Source of the DNA: Ctena decussata
Taxonomy: Eukaryota > Mollusca > Bivalvia > Lucinida > Lucinidae
Length of the DNA stretch: 64,000 bases
Direction of reading: 5' to 3'
NCBI GenBank assembly: GCA_963989385.1
Contig: OZ022501.1
Span: 94,038,979 to 94,102,978 of the forward strand
Part shown: piece by piece, positions 22,987-34,035 of the stretch
How the letters are laid out: each line of letters opens with the position of its first letter
How positions within the stretch are numbered: the first letter of the stretch is position 1
The notes under the pieces: model-generated
Database searches by the model: none
Told to the model about the DNA's origin: nothing
The model's input: the letters and a program-made list of their open reading frames with translations, nothing else
Program-made: the position numbers and the translations under genes

Positions 22987-23242
22987 GATACATGAAAATT
23001 TGTGATCAAATATGGTCAGAATGATTCTTGCATAAAGTTATTTCTATTTTTCCCCTCTTTTTTGTCCTTTTTATTTATTTATTTCTTTTTTTCTTTTTTT
23101 GGCGAACTGACCATCTAAGATGGCCGCCGCCAACCGTTACTTAAATATAACGAAAAATGTGAAAATGAAAATATCAATGTTTTTTTTACCAAATCTATGT
23201 CGTAGAATTCTTTCGGATTTCGGGTAGAAATGGCGCTCACAT
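22987..23242. other. Gap, nothing recognised
   Basis: T-rich sequence followed by an isolated AAGATGGCCGCC word shared with the array elements. No gene. Confidence 0.4.
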
Positions 23243-24465
23243 ATGAAGGTGTATCTGTCAGAGAGTAGCTTTCCCCCCTAGTAGTTCCCCCCCCCCCCCC
23301 CCCCCCCCCGGAAAAATGACTGTGATTTTTCCATAGTAGAATTTCCCACCGGAAAAATGGCTATATAGTAGAATTCCCCCCCGGAAATATGACTATATAG
23401 CCAATATATCCCGGGGAAAACCTACTATACGTGGTTTTGCATAGCCGTTTTCCCCTCTATAGTGGATTTTCCCCCTGGTAATATGATCGCAGGAAAACAC
23501 GCTACATAATGGAATTTGCTCCTTTTCCACTTATATAAGTGAGGTTCATAACTGAAACAGAAATATGAGTATCTGTCCGTAAAATATCGATGGATAACAG
23601 ATTTTAGAACCGCATGCATATGTCCATCAGTCTGTCATTTTTTTTTTTTTTTTTTTTTTTTTTGGTGGGGGGGGGGGACAGGTAGGCATTTTGCTCTTCC
23701 ATGTTAGCCACAAACGGATATGAGTGTGCGTGGTTGTGTGCATATATTTGTATAATTTTGTGTTTATACAAGCGTTCGTCTGTGCATGAGCGCAGCGGAG
23801 TGCCTGGATTAGTGATCGCCTTTCATGCAGTAGTCGTGGGCTCGACTCCCCTCGGGACACACGTCCGAGACAAAGCAACCGTTCGCACATCTTCCTGTAA
23901 GCTTGCATGCGTATGTGTTCAGTTCAGTTCAATTCTCTTATCGACGTTACCCAAGTGGCTCAATGGTACGTAACCATAGTTGCACACACTTGGCGCAGTG
24001 TGTCCGTCCAAATGCGTATGTGTCTGTTCTGTTCTGTTCAATTCTCGTATCGACGTTACCCAAGTGGCTCAACGGTACGTAACCATAGTTGCACACACTT
24101 GGCGCCGTGTGCGTATGTGTCACTCCATTCATTAAATTAGTAATTATTATTATAAAGATATGGTTGCTAAATTTGCATATTGATTTTTTTTAATTAATCA
24201 CGCTTGTTACCTCCCTTGAAGTACTGATACATTTCTTATGCCATTAATTCCGTAAAATGTCCCTTTCCCATTCCGTTACGTTTCGTACCGTTCCGCAAAA
24301 TACCTATAGCCATGCCAAATTCACTGATAGCCAATTTCCCGGTGGGGGAAAAAAGGGCTCTATGAGGTCCGGACAATCCACTATATAGCCGCCCTTCCTA
24401 TAGCTATTTTTCCGGAGAGAAAGGGGGAAAAACACACTCTGACAGTATCCATTCACCTTAACATT
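23243..24465. mobile_element. TIR element built of CCGGAAAAATG words
   Basis: Left GAAGGTGTATCTGTCAGAGAG and right CTCTGACAGTATCCATTCACC are inverted ends. The inner sequence repeats short words such as CCCCCGGAAAAATG and CTATATAGTAGAATT in both orientations. A poly-C tract (about 23288-23310), a T/G tract (23637-23680) and a SINE lie inside. Confidence 0.6.
23795..24125 (+). mobile_element. SINE family S3 with duplicated body
   Basis: A tRNA-like head (GGATTAGTGATCGCC, GTGGGCTCGACTCCC) is followed by a body word CGACGTTACCCAAGTGGCTC that occurs twice, 109 bp apart (23942 and 24051). A single-body relative is at 28185. Confidence 0.65.
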
Positions 24466-24632
24466 TAATGGACAAGCTTATTTTCTGGATGAAATGTCAG
24501 CACCTGCTGTTTGCCAAAATGCTCAAATATCAAACAAAATATGAACAGCATCTTTACTTGATGAGTATTATAGTTAAAAATAAATCAGACGACACTTAAA
24601 TAAAACTGCTTAATGTCAACGGAGAAATAAAC

Positions 24633-24699
24633 ATGGAAAATATGCGTCTTGTTGTCGTTCTCGTGATTTTGAGACTCACAGTGACGAATTCTCTTCGAG
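24633..24699 (+). CDS. CCP/MAM gene exon 1: signal peptide
   Basis: Encodes MENMRLVVVLVILRLTVTNS and two or three more residues, a clear signal peptide. Donor GTATTT at 24700; leaves phase 1. No TATA box was recognised upstream. Confidence 0.75.
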
Positions 24700-27600
24700 G
24701 TATTTCTTCTTTTTTCCCCAAAATATACTTAAAAATTCTAAATATTGGAGCAAACAGTACAGGCCTAGATCAGACTGCTCCTGAAGGATCAGTTTGATTA
24801 CGGTCTGTACATTTTAGGAATTTTTTGTCCAGTTCTCATAATGATGTTCTCAAGAGGCTCAGCGGAACGAAACAATGCCGGGAAGCATAATCTCAACAGT
24901 GCGTATATAAAACATGATTTTGTATATTTAAAATGTCCACGTCTGCTACCCTGTTTAAGACTGGTCCTTATCTGTTTATGTCAACTGGTGAAGTTTTCCG
25001 TGCTGTTTTAAAAAATAAATTAAAATGAAAATAAATTTCAGTTACTGACTGCAAGATTCTGGGTATCATTTCTGTTTCGTGAATTGTATACAGGGCATTT
25101 GTCTCAAAATATCTACAGCTTGTTCGGCGCGACTTACTGCGCATATTGCCCTTAGGGTGGTTGGTTGGTTGGTTGGTTGATTTGATGCTTAACGTCCTCG
25201 GTAAACAACTAAGGTCATGTCAGGACGGTCAGTTAACCTAACCACACTATTCCTGGGCAGGCTTAGACCTCCTAAGCGGTTAACCAGTACCAAGTGCACA
25301 TGTAACGTGGGCCGACCTGCAAACAAACCCCGTCAGTGGAAAAGCATGCTCACCCACCAAGGGCGGTTTATTTGCTTATATACCCCAACATTTACTCGAT
25401 CACAAACTACCGAGTTTGTAATTTGCATATCTATTTATATCCGTGACCTTATACCGCCACATTACTTCCCCCTCCGAGAAGTCTCGTCCCGAGACTTGGC
25501 CTTGGAATTACATGGGTAAGGCAACTCCGGTCTGGCAGTTGTCATTATCCCACTTCTGCCACCAAATGTAACGTGGGCCGACCTGCAAACAAACCCCGTC
25601 AGTGGAAAAGCATGCTCACCCACCAAGGGCGGTTTATTTGCTTATATACCCCAACATTTACTCGATCACAAACTACCGAGTTTGTAATTTGCATATCTAT
25701 TTATATCCGTGACCTTATACCGCCACACACATACTTTCGCCAGTAACTGACAACTGCCCTTCTTGAGTTCGGCGCGACGTACTGCGCATATTGCCCTTAG
25801 GAGGAAGAAAATTGCAGCGCATAAACCGCTATTTGATGATCATCCGTACACTATGTAATGATGAGTTATCTAAGAAGAAGATGCTTGTATGCAAGAAACA
25901 ACCCTAAACTGCAGAGTCACATTGCTGGCGGAAAAAATTCTTTCTACACAGTATGCAGTTCTTGTTTAGGAATTAACCCATTGATGCCCCAGTGGATTTT
26001 TCTATCTGTATATATTGGATGAGTCCATTTGTCATTTAAGTGGTATCTGGTTCAGTTTATTTCATTATTTTCATTTTAAGTAAAATACCCAATTGTCTTA
26101 TGCAAATAGTGTAGACCCTGATCAGACGCCGCGAATTGCGGCGTCTGATCTGGGTCTGCACTGTTTGCCTATGCCCCATTTTTGGCACGCTAGGCATTAA
26201 TGGGTTAATGTACCGCAGCTCTTGAGTAGTTCTTCTTGAATTGTAAGATGGGATGAGTATTCCATAACCCTTTCGGTTTTCTCTTGTAAAGAATTTTTGA
26301 CTACAAAATAAGTGAAGTTTGTAAACTGTATTAGAATCCGCCCCCAGAAGGTACATGTAAACACTGACGCTTTACTTCGACTATTTGGACTTTTCCTGCA
26401 CGAGAGTGATTTTAAATATAAAAAAAAAATGCAAATATTTGACCATGCTGTTATTTTCAGGAATTATGGGGTGTCATAATCCCTGAACAACTGTTTATGG
26501 CTGTTTCAGGAAAACGTGCTAGCCTTTGCCCTTCGCATAGTCTTGATATAGAACATGGTTCGCACCAATTGGAAACGACCAATTCTGTCAAGTACAACTG
26601 TATGGAAGGGTATAGTTTATATGGAGCTGAGACATTGTACTGTGTTGAAGGATCTTGGAATAACATACCACCAAAATGCATTAGTAAGTTATTAGATCAT
26701 TTTATTTCAACGTTGATGAAACAGCGCCATGTTCTTTCAGTCTTGATTGCAAAGGAAAGCAGCTTCTAGTGACTTACTGTTTACTCGCCGCCTGGACGAC
26801 GTAGCCGGCCAACTCTTAAAGGACATTATTTGCTCCTATAGGAGCAAATTCTTTCCTTTAAGAGTTGACCCTTATCGGGAAGGGCAGAGAAACTGAGAAT
26901 GGCAGAGTTATCCTTCTGAATATGTATCTGTACATCTTACGACATGGTAGAACAACGTATCCTCAATCTAGCCTTCGCATATTCGAAGTCTGGCCACAGT
27001 ATCAAGAAGCTGTCCTAGGCTCTTTGGCTCTTTATATTTCAAAACGACGACTAGTCTGGGCTTGCATAAAACATATTTTCTGCCGATGGGGTTCAATTAC
27101 AGACTGTGTTCACATAATCAGCGAGAAAAGCTTCTCGACAAAAAAAAAAAACAAAAAAAACAAAAAATAATCAAAAGACCGCTTTTCATCTTGTTTGAAA
27201 GGGAAAGTTATTGCTAAAATGAGAATTAACCCAGCAGACACATGGCGTCAAAATGACGTTGCACTGACGTCATTTTGATGTCATGTGCCCGCTGGAAAAG
27301 TTTCCTTCCTGAAAATAAAACTCAAACACTTCGGTAGAGTTTGGATTTAAATTTGTCATGAGTAGTAAAACTCTCTTCTGCTCATTCGTTAAAACATAAT
27401 TGTTTTGTAATATGGAGTATCCGTTTTGCAAAGTATAAATACAAACACAAACATTTTCAGATTCCAGATAAGGAAGTCTGAACGAGTGATTTCAAAGAAC
27501 TTCCTGATTAGGTTAGTAGAAATGTCTACACCAGGAAGTGAAGTTATTAGAGTTTGTATTTGTTCAGAAAGATGGAAGACAAGCATTTTTTTCTTCAAAA

Positions 27601-29140
27601 TACTGGGCTAAAACTTTGTGATTACAATTACTAAAAGTCTGTTTCTTTTTGTCACAGTTAACACATGCCAAAATATGGCAGTGCGAGAACCGCTCCGAGT
27701 CCAGGAAGAGTACAACGGCGCCGTACTGAGGTTTTCTTGTGCCGTGATGACAGTTTTAGAAGGATCTGAGGTCATAACATGTAATGGAAAGACATGGAGT
27801 GATTCAACGCCGATATGCAAACGTGAGTGTAAGCATACAGTGCCGGCGCACTCGTGAACCCAAACTATCCTTTCACTCACACTGCAAGCACAAACACACC
27901 TGGAACCCACACCACGCCCACAAATACTTGGAATTCTATTACAAGGTCCTCATATCGAAATGTTGCATGTTCAATCTTGATATCATTTTGGTAGTGCCTC
28001 TGAGTAACTTCTGGGCAAATTTGGTAAATTATGACTGAAAAATGTACTTTTTAAACTTTCATTTTGCATACAGCGAGCTAAAATTTGGTTTATTATAAGT
28101 ATTCATCATAAAGAGACTTACACGTTCTCTAATACTGGCTTTTGTGGCAGTCACATAAATTATCAGAATTTGAGTTACTGCTCTGTTCTGTTTCAATTCT
28201 CGTAACGACGTTCCCCAAGTGGCTCAGCTGTACGTAACTATAGTTGCACACACCTGGCGCCGAGTGTCCTTACACATTTGAGTTTCACAGCCTGTGACCT
28301 TTTATATATGAGCCATATCATATGATTTCCAAGATTGTGGCAGTTTTGTCATGTGATATGAATTCGTCTACATCGAGTCAATAGAGGCCTCACTGTTTGG
28401 CTAATGCGATAGATGGCTGGTGAGACAAGTGAAGGCTCTGATCAGACTGCACTGAAGTGCAGTCTGATCAGAAGCTTTTCTTGTCACCAACGCCACAATG
28501 TTTGAAATCACATGATGTGGACTGCTCCTATATTTTAGCCGCTGCTCCAGCTACTTCTTGTGCATTTGAAAATGGTCTCTGTGGTTGGGACCACCACGAT
28601 GCCTCTGATGTAAGATGGACCTGGCATATGGGCAGCACAAAGTCGAGAGGAACAGGGCCAAAGCACGACCATACATACGGTGTCTCCGGCCAAGGTTTGC
28701 ATGTTTATGTTTCAATAAGTATTCATATACGTTGCATGCTCAAAGTGAAAGTCAAAATTAGAAAGTTTCATGATAAAATTTCTGCCTGACATCTTAGCTG
28801 GTATTGAAAGGACAGAGAACGCTGCAAAAATAAACGGTAGATTTTATGTCGTTTTGGTTAGATAGCCCCTCAACAATACAAAGTTATTTTCGAGTGCGCC
28901 AAGTTAACATAAAACTCCCAATTTGTGATTTCCAACAATGTCTTACAGGCAAAAGCCCGTAAAAATAACGGGAAAAGGACTGGCAGCTGGTTTCCAGTTA
29001 TTCTACCGTAAAATCTGTAGTATTTTTTTTTACAGTGCAGAACAAACAACTTAGCTCCATTAAGTTTTACCGTAGACTTGGTGGTCGTAGAAGTACCTGC
29101 AACAGCATCGTGGTATTTGTTCATCACTTCTTTTATCATT

Positions 29141-29181
<41 letters not shown>

Positions 29182-29300
29182 TTGATGTAGAAAAGCGAAA
29201 AAGTAAAAATTGAGTCTTATGTAATAATGTTTAATATGGAAGAACTCAGTCTCTGCATGTATATAAATTATAAATGATGCTATAAACATGGATTGTTTGG

Positions 29301-29348
<48 letters not shown>

Positions 29349-32300
29349 TTATTATTTTTGTCATTAAAAGTTAACTTTTTTCTACTTTTTTTAAACATTT
29401 CAGGACATTACATGTATTTTGAGACTACCAGTCCAGCAAGGCAAGGTCATAGCGCCATACTGATGTCACCTTTATACCCAGCGAACTATTCTAGAAGTTG
29501 CTTTACATTTTGGTACCATATACTAGCCAGAGGCGGTAAGATTTTGTAAACACGAAAACGTCAGATGTTGGTGACAATAAGCGTAACGTCAGAAAGCGTC
29601 AGATTTTGAGATCTGTTGCCAGTTCACTGCAACGGCCTCATCGAATTTCTTCAAAATTTCCTAACAAATACTCATTAAATGTGAATTTAATTGCCAACAG
29701 TTACTGCAGCTGCTAGCAGGATATATACCAAGATATTAATTTTCGGGACAACTTAGGATTTTGCTCGATTTCAATAAGGAGCCCTGATAGCTCAGTAATT
29801 TAAGCGCTGGTCTGCTGACCTAGCAGTCCCAGGTTCGATCCCCGATTGAGACGAGAATCTTTTCAAATGCAAACGGGGTTCCATTACACACAACCTTTCA
29901 TTATCAACCTCTCATTGTCCTGATATGACTGAAATACTTTTGAAAAGGACATAGAATCGCAAGTCATCCCTCTTTCCATTGATTTCAATAAAACGTAACT
30001 AACGTCAAATACAGTTGCGGACAAAACCGCTAGATTTGCTTATTCGTAAATTGCATCGGCGATCCGAAATAAATTCCAAAAACATTTATGGTAAAGAATT
30101 ATTCGGAATAGGTATTTCATGTCCGCCTGATTTAAATTTGCTTTATATTAAAGTTGGATATGATTTTTATACTCAGAAAATGCCACCCAGTATGCAAAAC
30201 AAAGAAATCTGGCATTGCGGACAAAACCGCTAGATTTGGAAAATTTGATATTACTTTAAATCGGATAATACTTTCCGAAGTCTGATTTCAAAGCTCAAAA
30301 ATTCCAAACAGGTATTGTATGCTAGTAAATTTTCTACTCTTCTTCTGCTGCGTATTGTTCTTTAGTCGTTCCTTGATCTTCGTCGGGTGCCGCTTCTTAG
30401 TGCCGAAAATCTGAAGTTTACGTTTTTCTTGAATCGCTAAATCTTAAGTTTTCTTCTAGTTGGAAAGTCTTAACTTGTTGGCGTTCCGATGTTAGTTCAC
30501 ATTACTTCATTCGCATCGACGGTGAAAATTGTGTTGGTTTTTGAGCTGTGGTTTGCAACTTAAACTGAAATAACTAATTTGCATTGCGAGTGCGTTGCAA
30601 CGTCTTACAGCGTAAAAACGGACGTTGTTTGGTATTTCAAGACGATGTATTTATTTTTATGTCTCATAAATGAAGATTTTCTTTTTATCTTCCAAATACT
30701 CAATAAATAACCTTTTAAATGGTATAAAACTTATTATGTTTGCTCGTCCGTTAGATATACTGTATCAGGGGAAACTATAAAGATGGCTTGAAAATGAAAT
30801 TGTCACCAACACCTGACGTTACGTCAATACTGTCAGTCAATCTTACACTGGCGAATAGAATCGACAGAGGTTATGCTAAGGGTCCCGTATTGTTTACGTT
30901 CAGGCGGTAGTAGCTGCTATACAAAATTATTTGCAAAATCGGTTGTCTCCAATTCTCACAACAATGTTTTCCCAGGAGGCTGAAGGGGGAGTGGGGGAAG
31001 GGGGGCGGGGTGATTTCCGAGATTAGGAATATCTCTCTTTTCCTACCTGAGCAACTTTCATTTTTAAAAAAAACTTTTTCGGAATATTGTACTTTGTTCC
31101 ACATTATAATTAATAAAATTTCCTGTATCTCGCAATTCGGTTAGCATACTTTGCTAATTTGCAAGGATAAATTCCGTCACCAGCTTTGTTAGGAGCAGTC
31201 TGGTCAAGGTATACACTGTTGACTATTCCATCTGCATCTTTTGAATGCATCACTGCATTGTAAAACCATGTCGTTCTGAGTCCGAGGTTAACAAAACTTG
31301 AGTATAATCTCAAACTCAAAATAAAGCACACGGATTGGCTGCTTCCGAGCGCATGCTCGGAAGCAGCCAGTCAGTGTGCTTTATTTTGAGTTTTAGAATG
31401 TACTCAAGTTTTATAACCTCTGGGCCATGTCGTTCCAGTTTCAGTACAATAATTATAGTAATTATTTCGAGTGTCCCAGTTGTTTTTGTTGTTTTTTAGA
31501 ATTTTCTTTTTTGCATTTCTAAATATCCATTTCAGATGTGGCTCAGCTGCAGGTATTTGTCAAACCAGAAAGAGCTAATATAAAAGATCTGAGTGCTAAA
31601 TTCTCCGTGAAAGAAAATAAAGGAGACAAGTGGTTGAATCATACTTTACAAGTTCCACAACTCGCAGAGCCTTTCCAGGTAATGTAGACAAGGAAATAGA
31701 CGATGCCTCAAAGGTATAGTGTGCCAGCGGTTGCTGTGTTTTGCTACTGCAAGCAGTAATACTGTTCTCAGATGGAGCGGCAGACGTTGGGGGAGGGCAA
31801 GAAGGCGGAGGGGAGGGGGTGGGGGTGAGTAGGTGTTAAGAAGAGAAGTACGTCTTATGGTGTACAGGCACTCCTCCGTGATTTTGCTTCAGTAGAGGAT
31901 GAAACCCTTCAAATATAAGGAATCAACTTTTAAAGAAAAGAATTTGCTCCTAGGAGAGCAAACTCTTCCCTTTAAAAGTTGATTCCCATTAAGGAAGGCA
32001 GCCAAATTGAAACTGGAAGAGTTACTGTCATTGAAAGTTTACCAATATAGCTAAAATGATTCGTGTTACATATCTGTGTCTTGACGACAGCGAGGTAATC
32101 TTATTTTTCAGATTGTGTTTGTTGCAACCAAAGGTTCCAGCAGAATAAGTGACATTGCAATTGATGATGTTCGACTGTATAACTGTCCAGGTATTGTAGC
32201 TAACATAACCTTTTTTTCAGGTATAAGATGGGATTTTCCATTCCAAAACAATCTCAAAGATCTCTAGATCTTTCGGATTGTTTTGGAAGAGAAAAACCCA

Positions 32301-34035
32301 GTTTATATCTGAATTACACAAGACTATTTACATATTTGAAAAAAAACAAAAACAGAAAACTTCGAGCTTACATCCGAATAAATACTGTATTTTACCCTCC
32401 GCTTTTATAAGATTTGAGCACACCGGATTTTCAACTTCTTGACATTTAGAAGACTTATATTGATATATCTGTTTGGAATTTATGGCAAATCAAATTTATA
32501 CCAGTATCTACTTAAGAAATAGATCAGCTCTAGCAGTGAATTGTTGAGTAATAATTCACTGTTTGGAGGTCAGTTGTAAAGTAGATTATATTACGAGCGC
32601 GGAGCGCGAGTGATATATCTACTAACAACTGACCTCCAAACAATGAAATATTACTCAACAATTCAATGCTAGAGCTGAACTATTTCGATTCTAACACTCA
32701 AAAACGCTGAAAAAGTATTCTTTTCATTCAAACTCTCCCAACCTTCCTGCCAGCGCGTTCATGCTCCCGCCAATATTCTCAACCGTATCTAAGGTAAATG
32801 TACGTTTTTATGGCGATTTTAGAAAGAAAAAGAGACGTTACACCGTCTAGCGTATCAAAACGTCACAAAATTACGTCAGTAATGCAAGTGACGTCATCAA
32901 TTAGACTCACGCGCTCTGAGACAGTGAATTGTTGCAGAATAAAACACGGAAACTTTTCATTGCTTCTATAGGCGCACTGTGTTAGAATAAATAATTGAAA
33001 AAGGGCGAATTCTTCTGATACATAAGCCCTGTATTTTAGATTTACATTTTTATGTGAAATTTATACTAAACCGGATAACTAATTACATTTTCGTTCTTGG
33101 ATGATATTACGGGTGCAAGCATCATACTGTGTATATATTTCTCAGTTTGTGCGTTTTGCATGAGTATGGAGCCACATTGGTGACTCTGATATTCTGTTGC
33201 AGACAAACAGACTGACTGATGAATGGACGAGATAGAAAAAACAGACGGACGGGGGTGACCCCATAATCTCCTCCGCTTCTTCAGAATTTTCATAGCTTAT
33301 AAAGACTGCTGATATAATGTCTTTTTTATATGATCCATTTCAGAGTATTTTACCACAACAAAAAGTACAAGTTCAACAACTATATTGAACCCGCCAACAT
33401 CAACTTCAGTCAGTAAATCAGTAGTGTCAAGAACAGTCCCTGTTGTTGATACTACTGCTTCACTGACTAAGGTATCATCAGAGCCAGGTTTATCTTCAGC
33501 TTCACCCCATTCGACTTCAGCGCAGTTACCAGTCTCGCCAATTACAGAAGTCCGTTCATCTGCTGTAACAACAGTGTCAACCGCCACTGCAACAATAAAA
33601 GCAACCGGTCAGCTAGTGAAATCATCAGTAACAACAAAACAAAGAACCAGTCAGAGAATTCCTTTAACATCAACATTAAGATCATTTACAAACACATTAC
33701 CGGCACCACTACAGAAAAACATTAGTCTGTCGACTATAACTAAATCTTCTGTATACCTTACTGAGTCAACAAGGAAAACGGACAGACTGCTTACAAGTCC
33801 AAGCAATAATGCAAAACATTTTATAGAGCCAGCAAAGAAAAGATCTCCAGAGTTGATTTATATTGTTGTTGGCATTGGTGTAGTGATTTTGGCAGTGATT
33901 GTAGTAGGTGTTTGGGTATATTTTCGCAGGAGGCGGAAAATAGGTAGGAGTATGGACTCGATTGAGGCCGTCAACCCACTATACATGGCTGTTAATAATG
34001 ATGGTGAAGACACGGTTAATATTTGGCATCGGTGA
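24633..34035 (+). CDS. CCP-CCP-MAM single-pass membrane protein (535 aa)
   Basis: Predicted cell-surface receptor or adhesion protein. Eight exons (24633-24699, 26510-26683, 27658-27822, 28539-28694, 29404-29535, 31536-31678, 32112-32190, 33344-34035), all with GT/AG borders and matching phases. Order: signal peptide (1-20); CCP1 (23-80, Cys 29, 53, 67, 79, Trp72); CCP2 (81-135, Cys 84, 108, 122, 134, Trp127); MAM (about 143-304, Cys 143, 150, 220, 304 with CAFENGLCGW start); Ser/Thr/Pro-rich stalk (306-470), probably O-glycosylated; membrane helix 476-499; 36-residue tail starting RRRRK and holding NPLY at 516-519. CCP and MAM modules serve extracellular recognition; ligand unknown. All introns but one are phase 1, typical of shuffled extracellular modules. 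The start is chosen because the Met opens a good signal peptide. I cannot name an orthologue. Confidence 0.88.
25157..25766 (-). mobile_element. SINE S4, copy 2, with 35-bp target duplication
   Basis: On the minus strand it reads CTCAAGAAGGGCAGTTGTCA..., then GCTTAGGAGGTCTAAGCCTG, GGTTAGGTTAACTGACCGTC and a (CAAC)n tail. It lacks the tRNA head seen at 16693. Flanks 25122-25156 and 25767-25801 are the same 35 bp with one mismatch. It is interrupted by the miniature LTR element. Confidence 0.8.
25301..25727 (-). mobile_element. Miniature LTR retroelement (TRIM-like)
   Basis: Two 161-bp LTRs (25301-25461 and 25567-25727) are identical by eye and run TG...CA. Between them lie 105 bp. Read on the minus strand, the first LTR is followed by TTTGGTGGCAGAAGTGGGAT, which looks like a Ty3/Gypsy-type tRNA primer-binding site; the second is preceded by the purine tract GGAGGGGGAAG. 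The LTR holds TATATAAG and AATAAA. Flanking CACA (25297-25300, 25728-25731) is a likely 4-bp target duplication. It has no genes, so it would depend on a partner element. It lies inside the SINE in intron 1 of the CCP/MAM gene. Confidence 0.88.
25973..26208. mobile_element. MITE family C, intact copy
   Basis: Inverted ends TTAACCCATTGATGCC and GGCATTAATGGGTTAA. The centre is a GATCAGACGCCGC/GCGGCGTCTGATC hairpin. Confidence 0.85.
26510..26683 (+). CDS. CCP/MAM gene exon 2: sushi domain 1
   Basis: A single exon encodes one complete CCP module with four cysteines and the late WNNIPPKC motif. Acceptor TTTCAG, donor GTAAGT, phase 1 at both ends. Confidence 0.9.
26810..26871. repeat. Short fold-back, family FB1
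   Basis: AACTCTTAAAGGA...TTTGCTCC/GGAGCAAA...TCCTTTAAGAGTT. The clearest copy of the family. Confidence 0.75.
27231..27295. repeat. 65-bp palindrome
   Basis: CCAGCAGACACATGGCGTCA pairs with TGATGTCATGTGCCCGCTGG around a short centre. It resembles a minimal MITE. Confidence 0.7.
27658..27822 (+). CDS. CCP/MAM gene exon 3: sushi domain 2
   Basis: A second complete CCP module ending TWSDSTPICK. Acceptor GTCACAG, donor GTGAGT, phase 1 at both ends. Confidence 0.9.
28185..28275 (+). mobile_element. SINE S3 body fragment
   Basis: Shares CCCCAAGTGGCTCAGC, GTACGTAACTATAGTTGCAC and ACCTGGCGCC-type words with 23920-24113. Confidence 0.6.
28418..28489. repeat. Strong hairpin upstream of the MAM exon
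   Basis: CTCTGATCAGACTGCACTG pairs with AAGTGCAGTCTGATCAGAAG, extended by outer TGGTGAGACAAG/CTTGTCACCA arms. It ends 49 bp upstream of exon 4. Confidence 0.8.
28539..28694 (+). CDS. CCP/MAM gene exon 4: MAM start
   Basis: Encodes CAFENGLCGWDHHDASDVRW and KSRGTGPKHDHT-type sequence, the hallmark start of a MAM domain. A fold-back ends 49 bp upstream. Confidence 0.92.
28822..29037. mobile_element. MITE family E, decayed copy
   Basis: Shares CGAGTGCG, ACAGGCAAAAGCCCGTAAAA, GACTGGCAGCTGG and the end TTTTTACAGTG with 63397-63713. The left end is degraded. Confidence 0.6.
29142..29178. repeat. (AG)n microsatellite
   Basis: Pure AG dinucleotide run. Confidence 0.95.
29303..29347. repeat. (AC)n microsatellite
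   Basis: Pure AC run ending about 57 bp upstream of exon 5 of the CCP/MAM gene. Confidence 0.95.
29404..29535 (+). CDS. CCP/MAM gene exon 5: MAM middle
   Basis: Encodes YMYFETTSPARQGHSAILMS and SCFTFWYH, which hold the third MAM cysteine. Preceded by an (AC)n tract ending about 58 bp upstream. Confidence 0.9.
29778..29980 (+). mobile_element. SINE S1, copy with exact target duplication
   Basis: tRNA-like head with TAGCTCAGTAATTTAAGCGC and GGTTCGATCCC, body as in 609-799. The 11-bp GATTTCAATAA flanks it on both sides (29767-29777, 29981-29991). It lies in an intron of the CCP/MAM gene. Confidence 0.9.
30015..30238. repeat. 24-bp perfect direct repeats 200 bp apart
   Basis: The same 24 bp (TTGCGGACAAAACCGCTAG...) stands at 30015-30038 and 30215-30238. 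The 176 bp between them show no terminal inverted repeat that I can see. Confidence 0.75.
30239..31283. other. Intron sequence, nothing recognised
   Basis: Within intron 5 of the CCP/MAM gene. No exon or structured repeat identified apart from a G-rich run near 30985-31010. Confidence 0.4.
31284..31420. mobile_element. Palindromic MITE PAL1, copy 3
   Basis: A 137-bp palindrome with centre CCGAGCGCATGCTCGG. It ends 115 bp upstream of exon 6. Confidence 0.9.
31536..31678 (+). CDS. CCP/MAM gene exon 6: MAM
   Basis: Encodes AQLQVFVKPE... to QVPQLAEPFQ, a typical MAM strand region; leaves phase 0 with donor GTAATG. Confidence 0.85.
31922..31983. repeat. Short fold-back, family FB1
   Basis: ATCAACTTTTAAAG...TTTGCTCC pairs with AGCAAACTC...TTTAAAAGTTGAT. 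It ends 128 bp upstream of exon 7. Confidence 0.75.
32112..32190 (+). CDS. CCP/MAM gene exon 7: MAM end
   Basis: Encodes IVFVATKGSSRISDIAIDDV and RLYNCPG, the end of a MAM domain with its fourth cysteine. Confidence 0.92.
32515..32687. mobile_element. Fold-back element
   Basis: Long arms: GAAATAGATCAGCTCTAGCA and CAACTGACCTCCAAACA pair with their complements around the palindromic centre GAGCGCGGAGCGCGAG. Confidence 0.8.
33344..34035 (+). CDS. CCP/MAM gene exon 8: stalk, membrane helix, tail
   Basis: Starts EYFTTTKSTSSTT, continues Ser/Thr-rich for about 165 residues, then the helix LIYIVVGIGVVILAVIVVGV, the basic stop-transfer RRRRK and a short tail. Stop TGA at 34033-34035. No canonical AATAAA was found close downstream. 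Confidence 0.85.

Noticed and set aside
22789..22995. Frame with TDGRTHARTNARTD-type repeats
   Set aside because: Comes from the GCACGCAC tract at the end of element E4 joined to antisense LINE sequence.
33297..33587. Minus-strand frame of 96 codons
   Set aside because: Antisense shadow of the Ser/Thr-rich exon of the CCP/MAM gene.
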